From Bolinopsis microptera (taxonomy: Eukaryota; Ctenophora; Tentaculata; Lobata; Bolinopsidae): a stretch of DNA of 64,000 nucleotides. Location of the stretch: contig NC_087074.1 of NCBI RefSeq assembly GCF_026151205.1, forward strand, positions 3,162,001 through 3,226,000, written 5' to 3'. Made by a program: the position numbers and the translations under genes. Shown here piece by piece: positions 55,818-64,000 of this stretch. Position 1 is the stretch's first letter; every line of letters starts with the position of its first letter. The notes beneath the pieces are model-generated. The model made no database searches and had not been told where the DNA came from. It was given only the letters and a program-made list of their open reading frames with translations.

Positions 55818-55919
55818 GTTTACTGCCGAGTTTTTGTTGGGTTGACCATTTTGTGGAAATCTACCGGATCAGGATGTCTCCATCCATTCGTGTCCCACTA
55901 AAGCTTCATCAAAAACAAG
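55818..55919 (+). CDS. Possible exon upstream of the SWIM-finger gene
   Basis: TTTCAG precedes an open stretch (third frame reads LLPSFCWVDHFVEIYRIRM and on to KLHQKQ) that meets AAG|GTACAT. Its end phase does not fit the next recognised exon at 57377, so another exon would have to lie between. Weak evidence. Confidence 0.2.
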
Positions 55920-56010
55920 GTACATATACGTACACTTAGAACACCTTCACCATTCAACTCTACTCCAGCTTCTATCAATCACGATTTTTCACTATCACTG
56001 TTTCATACAT

Positions 56011-56616
56011 CTCTATTGGAATTCAGCATTCTTTCAGAAACGATTGGTAGAATATTGTCTAGAACATCAGAGCTCAAGTTTAACAATTTTAGGTTAAATT
56101 TGTCAAAGTCACTAAAAATGTGACAAAATTAACTTTTCCTACCCCAACAATTTCAAGATAGTGTGTATAAATTATTATAGGCTGCTTTATTGCCTATATA
56201 AATCAATCCAAACTACGAAAAATATCTGTTAATCTGATGACGATTACCTAAGTCTAATAATAACTGATGTGACAAAGTAAACATGTTTTGCCCTATTTTG
56301 AAGATCTATAACTCTATTAGAATTCAGCATTCTTTCAGAAACGATTGGTAGAATATTGTCTAGAACATCAGAGCTCAAGTTTAACAATTTTAGATTAAAT
56401 TTGTCAAAGTCACTAAAAATGTGACAAAATTAACTTTTCCTGCCCCAACAATATCAAGATAGTGTGTTAAAATTGACATATGATGCTTAATTGCCTATAT
56501 TAATCTATCCAAACTACAAAAAAAAGATCTGTTAATCTGATGACGATTACCTAACTCTTATAATAACTGATGTGGCAAAGTAAACATGTCTTGCCTCTAT
56601 TTTGAAGATCTATAAC
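56011..56616. repeat. ~301-bp tandem duplication, two copies
   Basis: CTCTATTGGAATTCAGCATT (56011), CTCTATTAGAATTCAGCATT (56312) and the partial CTCTATTAGAAT (56617) mark the unit starts. The copies share GTGACAAAATTAACTTTTCC and ATCTGATGACGATTACCTAA and differ by scattered substitutions. Confidence 0.88.
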
Positions 56617-57376
56617 TCTATTAGAATACTATGTAACTTTGTAATCAATGAACTAGTTATTTTGCCAGCAAGGAGCTAACAGAGTTATAATAATTTTTTT
56701 GTGACGAAATAACCCTATTTTTGACCATGTTGCGGTAGTTTAATTGTGACACTGTTAACATATTACCACCCGATAATGATTTATGTGACTGGTGCGTGGT
56801 ACTAGCAGTGTTGTTTGATCCATCTATCAATATTAGCTTGCTCACTGTGACCACGGGTTTTCTAATAGTACATAATATAAGGGGTTTAAGCTCTGGTATA
56901 TCATTATTTGTTCAATTTCACACATGTTCAGGTATCATCAAGATTATGCGACAAAGTAAACTTGTTTGTGCCTTCTGTGTTTTAATTCCTTACGACTATT
57001 ATGATATAATAACAATTCCTAGCACTTCCAGGCCATCAAATAAACCTACACTACTCAGAATTGCTTATCAGGGCCAGGGTGCCCTAAACATTCTTCACAT
57101 GTTTTCTTAAACCGTTTCAGTCACCGGCTACACCACCCAGTCTAAGTACCTTCTCTGTTCTAGCCATACCAGCCACCAGGGTCCTAGCCATACCAGCGTT
57201 CCTTACGCTCAGTACTAGCACATAACTGGTAGTCCCATAACGAGCACAATCGCCCCTACTTAACAACACTCGTCGACGCTCCCTGTACTTGTATTTTGGA
57301 CATTTACTTTACTATCAATTAATTGAGTATTAAATAACAATCAGATTAATCAATAACTAATTACCCACATTTCCAG

Positions 57377-60345
57377 GTCACCGTCAGTCCGAGTGTCCAT
57401 TGTGATTGCCTGAACTTCAGGTCTTACCCAGAATTACCGTGCAAACATTTATTGGCGGTTATTCGTGAGTCGAACGTTGAATGGACCGATCTTCCGCTTT
57501 CATTCAGGTAAGAAACGGATCTTGCTTCATTTAAGTAATTATGAATAACCTATTTCAGCGTAAAACTAGTTGTTTGATCATTGCATCCTCTTGTATCTGA
57601 TAAGAACGCTATGCCTATTTTGATACGGATTCTATAACAATTAATTTCATTGACACTGTATCGCACAATCCTCACCTATGCACGGATCCTGGTGCTAGCT
57701 GTTCGACTCAAGAAGTTAGTCTCCCACTAACAGTACACGATAGTCTTCCACAAGACCAGAGCGAAGAAAACAGATAAAAACACTGAGGGAGACCTAAATG
57801 CAACATTCGGAAAGCTTGCAGATCTTAGGAGCATGATCTATAAGTTCGTTTTTATTACGCTATAGTTTAGATATCTTGTATTAAGTTGAAAAGGTGTTAT
57901 TCGAGTGTTATAAAAAATGTCGATGGTTAGGCTCCTAAATTGAAAGGACAGATAGGTAGATAGGGTAAAAGGTAGAAGTATTAGGTGACCTAGAATAACA
58001 TCTGGAAATCCAAACTTTCAAGAAAATCCAAAACTTTCAAGAAACCTTAAAATAATATTGTTCAAAGCGGCTTGCAAATCATTACTAGTGTGCGAATCAC
58101 AAACCTGATGAACAATACCGTGACACAACAAAATTTGCGACTATCTGTATATTTACTCATAATTTTTTCAGTGTTTCTCCTGAAAATAGACGTGAGATGA
58201 GAGACCTTGTCTCAAGTGTTATTGATGGGATGCTTCTTCCACGGTAAGTAAAATAAACTAAATAACAAAAGTAGATAGATAAAGTGAATATTTAACAAGT
58301 TAACACTTTAACACAAAGGTTAATTGATAAAATTAACAATCACCATGTAAACATGCGAGGTCATGAAAGCCCTGAACAACCCCCTCCTTCATGAAGAGCT
58401 GGCTAAAGTGTTCAACAAGTCTTTCGAGAAAAAAATTCACATTGAAGCAATAGGAGCAGGCATCCTTACACCACTGGCTAAGCCTGGTAAAACTCGCGGC
58501 CCAGTTAATATAAGTCGATATGACCATTGACCCTGCTAAATGTTTCTAGAAAGATCCTGTCACTGATAGTGCTAAACAGAATAGAGAGAGCTGTGGACAA
58601 CTTCACCGGACCGTTCCAAGCTGCCTACAAAGCTGGCAAGAGCTGTGCCGACCTAGTTTGGGCACAGAGCATGCTCATATCTGTAGTAATGAAGAAGGAG
58701 TTTGAATGGAACAAAGTGAGTATTGACATGTCAGCTGCCTTCAATACCATCCGCAGAGGTACAACAATCAGACTACCAGAAGCTGCAGGATGCTCCAGAG
58801 ACGATCTGAGGCTTGTACAATGTACAATACCTCATGGCTAACACCACTCTAGTAGTCAGAGTGTGTTCTACTGACTCAGAGATGTTCTCTTTCAACATAG
58901 GAGCCTCCCAAGGAGACAGCACAGCTGGTAAATTGTTTACCCTCAATCTAGCTGGAGCTGTAGTGCACATAAGAGCAGTCCTCCCCTCAAGACCCAACCC
59001 TCCGATAGCCGATAACCACATGCCTCTTGAGTCCGGCTATTCAGACGATGTAAAGAAGATTGGTGAAGATATGGAGGAGTTACAGGATATCTTTCAGATC
59101 TCCAAGAATATTCTCAGTGAATGGAGTCTCTTTGTCAATGACACAAAGACAAAGTTTACCAGAGTGTATTTAGAAGAAGTTGGTGCCTGCGACGAGTGGG
59201 ATAATGAGCTAAGAGGAAAAGAGGAGTGGATAAACGAGACGCTTCTTGGTACTAAGCTTGGATCAGAGCAGGATGTTACTAATAGAATAAATAAAGCTAA
59301 CACCGCCTTCTGGTCATTTGACAAGCTGTGGTGCCAGGGATCAGAGAGGAGTCAGATAACTGAAAGGAGAAAGATCAAACTCTACGACTCACTAGTAGTA
59401 TCAGTGCTCCTGTACAACTGCTGCTGCTGGGCCGTACCTCAGCATGTTCTAGAGTCTGTAGATGTTTTTCAGAGGAAGCACCTCAAGCGCATCCTACACA
59501 TCTATTGGCCTAGCTCAATATCTAACAAGGCCCTCTATGCTCGTACCCAGACCAGGCCCCTTTCCGAGAGAGTGGAAAAGGCACGGTGGACAATGCTAGG
59601 TCATGTTCTACGCAGTGACAACGACACGCCTGCCTACCAGTCTCTGTTATTTGCTACACTAGGATGTCAAACACTAAAGGGACGAGTGGGTAGACATAGG
59701 ACTAATTTGTATGATATTATTGTGAAAAAGGACCTATTTAAGAGACAAATTTATTTGAAAAACGAAGATGATTTTAGCAACTTAGTGAACTTAGCAAGAG
59801 ATAGAGTAGGATGGAGGAGTTTATTTACTTTGAGACATATTGAACGAATGAGTCTTCGTAAGCGTAAATAGGCCAGCACTTTGCTGAGCCTCTTTAGGTG
59901 CTCTTTTGTTTATAGATGTTATTATATATGTAAACATGTAAACGAACAATTTATGAATTTGTGAAAAGGTGAAATTGTGAAAATCAGTTCTTTACGTGTC
60001 AACTGTCATGTGATACAGTTTCTATGTGAAGCTGAAAAATATTATTTGTATTTTATAGCTGGACAATGACCGTTGCTAATGACCGCTGCTAATGTTATGT
60101 ATATGTTACTATCTTGCTGTTCAAATATGTGTATTGCAATGAACATATATTTTTTCGACGATGTGTCAAAACATTTAACATTCAGGCTTTCGGAGATGAC
60201 AAAGATTGACATGACGGTAACAGCAACTCGGGACGATTTGTCACTGTTGTCAACGACTTCTCGGGCAGAAAAGCGGACGGACTTCGCAGATTCGCTCCCA
60301 AAGCGAGCAAAAAAAAGCGAAAGAAGTTTCCCGAAAGGAAACTAA
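57377..60345 (+). CDS. SWIM zinc-finger protein, 3' exons
   Basis: Exons 57377-57507, 58172-58243 and 60186-60345 (TAA) join in consistent phase and encode about 120 residues; the 5' part is not resolved. The first exon holds a SWIM finger: C-x-C (HCDCLNF), a short spacer and C-x-H (LPCKHLLAVI), then a Trp/Leu segment (WTDLPLSF). The next encodes SPENRREMRDLVSSVIDGML. The last is Ser/Thr/charged-rich and ends in a basic nuclear-signal-like tail (PKRAKKSERSFPKGN). SWIM fingers occur in ZSWIM adaptors of ubiquitin ligases and in Mutator-type transposases; the context does not decide, but the basic tail suggests a nuclear protein. The last intron contains the LINE at 58333-59871. Confidence 0.65.
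58333..59871 (+). pseudogene. Non-LTR retrotransposon (LINE) reverse transcriptase in the SWIM gene intron
   Basis: Starting at CEVMKALNNPLL (58350), the motifs are: ILTPLAKPGKTRGPVN (RT block 1), VSRKILSLIVLNRI, QAAYKAGKSCADL, IDMSAAFNTI (catalytic Asp A), GASQGDSTAGKLF (block 4), and YSDDVKKIG (catalytic box, Ser in place of Ala). Then comes an intact C-terminal half to RLYN-free RHIERMSLRKRK and a stop at 59871. Frame breaks are near 58520 and 58840; the second half (352 codons) is open. The endonuclease is missing, so it is a 5'-truncated copy, fairly young judging by the long intact part. It belongs to a different LINE lineage from the other two copies. Confidence 0.82.
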
Positions 60346-60792
60346 ATTATGGTTTCGGATTAGACTCTGATTTCGAGAATGATGTATGATTTGGTCGAAT
60401 TTTATGAATTTGAATCTGATTTTTGTTTTATTTTGTTGCATCATTTATTGCTTTATTAATTTTTTCTTTTTTACAAAACTTAAGTTGTTTTCATTTTAAT
60501 ACAGTATAATGAATGAAACCATCTCCTCTTGATTCCCTGTTCTACGTAACACTTATTATGAGTCTCCGATCGCTTAAAAGAGGAAAAATGTATCTGTTCA
60601 TTGTTCAAGTAGGTCATTAAAATGGATTAGTTGCTTACCCAAATATTATATTCAGAAAAACAGCGAGCGAGCATTATTGGAATTGTTGTTAAAGCAACCT
60701 CAAACAAATTGATAGATTATTAATACACAATTGCTGTATGCTATTGTGAGTACACTTACAGCGAACCACGCTGATAGTATGCTATAATTTCA

Positions 60793-61003
60793 AATAATAC
60801 TGGATATAGTGAACTGTATTTCCCAATAATACTGGAGATAAGTGTACTGTATTTTCAAATAATACTGGAGATAAGTGTACTTTATTTTCTATTAATACTA
60901 GAGATATGCGTACTGTATTTTCCAATAATACTAGAGATAAGTGTACTGTATTTTCCAATAATACTGGAGATTAGCGTACTGTATTTTCAAATAATACTGG
61001 AGA
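60793..61003. repeat. 33-bp satellite, first block (about 6 copies)
   Basis: The unit AATAATACTGGAGATAAGTG plus TACTGTATTTTCC repeats with small changes and stops abruptly at GGAGAT before a (TTTGG)n run. Confidence 0.9.
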
Positions 61004-63457
61004 TTTTTGGTTTGGTTTGGTTTGGTTTCAAGAGCTTATACTTGCCACGTATGTCCAGGTTCATTATAATAATGCAGGACTTCTAGGCAATGAGCTTGGT
61101 TGTGGGACACACTCAACTAGGGAAGTTGAGAGGCCTCAATCAAGTCTCATTAAAGAGATATCAACAGAGTGTGAACCACTGCCAGACTTACCTTTGATTA
61201 GAGTTTGCCAGGCTCTATAAGTGTGGCAGATAGTGTCTTCTTTGTCCTATCCTTTGTCCGTGATGCTGGTAACAAACTCTTGTTGCAGGTGATGGTGACA
61301 TAAACTCATTTGCATGATTGGGTCTAGAGATGGGTCGATTGTGAAGTGTGCTATATACTTATATAAATAGGTAGTTGTGATAAATAGTACTGCTCAGTAC
61401 CGTAATTATAAAACCATTATCTGAAAACTTGTCTCAACATAGAAGATCTAAATGACATGAGGTCTAAACTGGGTCGATTAAAAGTGAGCTACAGATTAGC
61501 GGCTGGGAAAAACAAAGAGATGGAGATTAGTGATTAATACAGGTAATCAGTACAGGTGCTGAGTGAACGTATGACAGACCGTAAAATCGGAAGATTAACT
61601 GTTAATGACTAAAACACCCTAGAATTAAGTGCCACAACCATGAGGTTATAAAGAAAGAGGGTCTATAAAGACTACTAAAAGTGGGCTGAAGCTAATAACT
61701 GGTTAACTTGTCGCAATAGAGAATGAAACATATCACAACAAGGAGGGACAAATTGTCGAGAAAAATTAAAGTATCCGGTAAATATCACTATGCTGGGTAA
61801 CTCGTGATGTAGCCACGTGTTAAGAATTCCTCGTGTAGGAGGAGGTAGAATAAATAAAGTAGTGCAGGTAATTATCACGATGTTGGGTAAACGGACAGTG
61901 AAAACAAGGAGAGAAGGGTTACTAATGGCTTAAACACTAAATGCAGACTAATGAGAGTGAAGTGCTAGGCACAGAGTAAGGGGAAATTAAACTACTAAAG
62001 ATAATAAGTGGGCTGAAGATATTAACTTGAAACATGTCGCAATGGAGATTGAAACATATCACTAAAAGAGTGTGCACAAAATGAGATCCGAATATATTGA
62101 AGAATGGGGAAAACAGTAATAGTGGGATAATTATAGTGGTAAAGAGTTTACTAGAGAGTGGTCCACAAGGAGGCTACGTGGGAGAGGTTGAGGTGCATGC
62201 TGTGATGGGTGGTCAAGAGCTGTCCAGCCAAGTTTATATGGCCTAAAATAAACACACAAAGCCTACAATAGTAGTTAAGGAGCCGCCACACTGCACTTGG
62301 CCAGGCAAGTGAACGAGGAGAGATCAGTGCAGTACGGCAACATCAAAAGAACGTTTTGAATTACAGTTCAATGGTAGGCAGGGCTAGGTAGCAGCACTTT
62401 AATCACTGAGAAGAAGTCCGAAAGAAGGCCTAATTTAACATTGTTTTTAATGTGCACCGTAGTTGTGCTGTTATTCGATTGAATGTTTACACTGTGCAAA
62501 ATGAAGTCATCTTCCAGTGCCTAGCTGTAAAAAAAATGCTACGTGCGCGGAAGTGTGTGAACAAAAATACGGCACTAACTAGCGAGCATGAGCAAGGGAA
62601 ACAGGACTCAGTCGAAAAGGAGCCCTACACTAGTGTTTGTGACACTAAGGGGAGCGCAAGCGAGAGTAAAGAGGGCTAAAATTTAAGCAAGCAAATGCGC
62701 GAGCAATAAGACTCTGCCGACTTAAGTTGTAAAATAAGTGACCAAAACAGAATCTAAATTAGAAGTATATCCATATGTTAAAACTTAAAGGAGTAGCAGC
62801 TGATGAGAAGGGTGCTGATGAAAATGTAAGATGACAGATAAAAGAAAGGTGATGGCATGAGTAAAGTCATAATAAAACGTCAGCGCAGAGAAATAGTAGA
62901 TGAATTTATAAAGTAAAAGCTAAAAACTTAGAAGAGGATCATGGTTAATAATTAGTTAAAGAGTGGCAGGTTACCAGCTTTAGAAAAAATGCTTTAGTTG
63001 AAATGCTATTGAAGATGAAAGATTGCAAATAAAAGAACGTTGAAGACGTAAGTAAAGTCATAATAGATCGTTACGTAAGTAGTAAAGTCATATTAAAACT
63101 TACGTAAGTAAAGTCATATTAAAACTTAAGCGCAAAAGGAATAGCAGATGGGTTTATTAATGAAGTGATACGCCAAACCCTGATCTGACAACGTGATGTT
63201 TCCGTTACGTTGGTGTAATCGAAGTTGCGTCGGTATAATCGGAGTTGAAGTAGGGCTGAGCTGCCTTGAGTGTGCTGCTTGCTGCATGCTGGTATATCGT
63301 TTCCATCCAAGGTATAGGGGACGGGGTCTATAACTTTATTGAACTAGCCAAAATATCTCCCTAAGTCGCGCTCTCTCTCTAATTATAGAGAGAGCTGCAA
63401 TTAGAGAGAGGAGAGCTGAAAATTACAACGCACGGGAAACTGCAAAACTGGGACTGA
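61004..63457 (-). mobile_element. 2.45-kb insert splitting the 33-bp satellite, probable retroelement with (CCAAA)n tail
   Basis: The insert separates two blocks of one satellite. Its left edge is TTTTGGTTTGGTTTGGTTTGG, which on the minus strand is a (CCAAA)n-type tail as found at 3' ends of some retroelements. Inside, a diverged duplication is visible: GTGGGCTGAAG...CGCAATAGAGAATGAAACATATCAC at 61681-61737 against the same order at 62008-62062. A frame at 62452-62679 (75 codons, charged) has no recognised domain. An inverted repeat of CTCTCTCTAATT lies at 63372-63410 near the right edge. The family is not recognised. Confidence 0.45.
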
Positions 63458-64000
63458 AATAATACTGGAGATAAGTGTACTGTATTTTCCAATAATACTG
63501 GAGATAAGTGTACTGTATTTTCCAATAATACTACAGATAAGTGTACTGTATTTTCCAATAATACTAGAGATAAGTGTACTGTATTTTCCAATAATACTAC
63601 AGATAAGTGTACTGTATTTTCCAATAATACTACAGATAAGTGTACTGTATTTTCCAATAATACTGGAGATAAGTGTACTGTATTTTCCAATAATACTACA
63701 GATAAGTGTACTGTATTTTCCAATAATACTGGGGATAAGTGTACTGTATTTTCCAATAATACTAGAGATAAGTGTACTGTATTCTCCATTAATATTGGAG
63801 ATAAATGAACTGTATTTTCAAATAATACTGGAGATAAGTGTACTGTATTTTCCAATAATACTGGAGATAAGTGTACTGTATTTTCCAATAATACTGGAGA
63901 TAAATGTACTGTATTTTCCAATAATACTAGAGATAAGTGTACTGTATTCTCCATTAATATTGGAGATAAATGAACTGTATTTTCCAATATTACTGGAGAT
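63458..64000. repeat. 33-bp satellite, second block (about 16 copies, runs off the window)
   Basis: Same unit and orientation as the block at 60793-61003. Thirty-three is a multiple of three, so a long minus-strand frame (ENTVHLSPVLL repeated) is open; this is a repeat artefact. A variant block (CTCCATTAATATTGGAGATA) recurs at 63783 and 63950, suggesting a higher-order period of about 165 bp. Confidence 0.93.

Noticed and set aside
62452-62679. 75-codon charged frame inside the 2.45-kb insert
   Set aside because: No domain, no splice signals and surrounded by repeat sequence; kept only as a note in the insert entry.
63379-63987. 202-codon minus-strand frame with an 11-residue repeat
   Set aside because: It is the 33-bp satellite read in frame; the repeat period is a multiple of three.

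Overview
This is a eukaryotic, AT-rich, intron-bearing and strongly transposon-loaded window. Genes are split into short exons with GT-AG introns. The recognisable proteins (WAVE/SCAR actin regulator, astacin metalloprotease, secreted two-PLAT protein, C2H2 zinc-finger regulator, SWIM-finger protein) together with several non-LTR retrotransposons point to an invertebrate animal. An early-branching animal such as a cnidarian is my best guess, but nothing here proves it. Several tandem arrays carry frequent one-base indels between copies, so some broken frames may be long-read consensus errors rather than biology.

Layout. 1-2000: intronic or unassigned sequence with a foldback element that ends in G/C homopolymers and has a target duplication. 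2001-13994 (+): a WAVE/SCAR gene from the end of its N-terminal homology region to its WH2-central-acidic tail. Its last intron (8349-13832) holds about twelve copies of a ~175 bp satellite, 2.1 kb of CTC-rich polypyrimidine, then about 3.5 satellite copies in inverse orientation. 14998-17862 (-): an eight-exon astacin gene whose phases all agree (383 residues), with a 54-bp tandem duplication across a splice acceptor and the Met-turn codons. 17900-26240: repeats, a second G/C-ended foldback element, and duplicated, broken LINE-ORF1-like genes. 26404-27183 (+): intronless secreted protein with two PLAT-like domains. 27200-42330: mostly mobile DNA (two hAT-like transposase fragments, two LINE remnants, a tRNA-derived SINE with target duplication, palindromic clusters, MITE-like elements, a heptamer minisatellite). 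43751-44270: decamer minisatellite. 46169-46727 (-): probable two-exon gene of unknown function. 47308-53281 (+): nine-exon zinc-finger regulator with at least one alternative first exon and a small antisense membrane-protein gene inside an intron. 54041-55001: long-TIR mariner-like foldback element. 57377-60345 (+): 3' end of a SWIM-finger gene with a LINE in its last intron. 60793-64000: a 33-bp satellite split by a 2.45-kb insert.

The host genes do not form one pathway. WAVE acts on Arp2/3-driven actin assembly, the astacin and PLAT proteins are secreted, the zinc-finger and SWIM proteins are probably nuclear, and the small antisense protein is membrane-bound. The main theme is how repeats occupy the introns and intergenic DNA and, in the astacin gene, the exon boundary itself.
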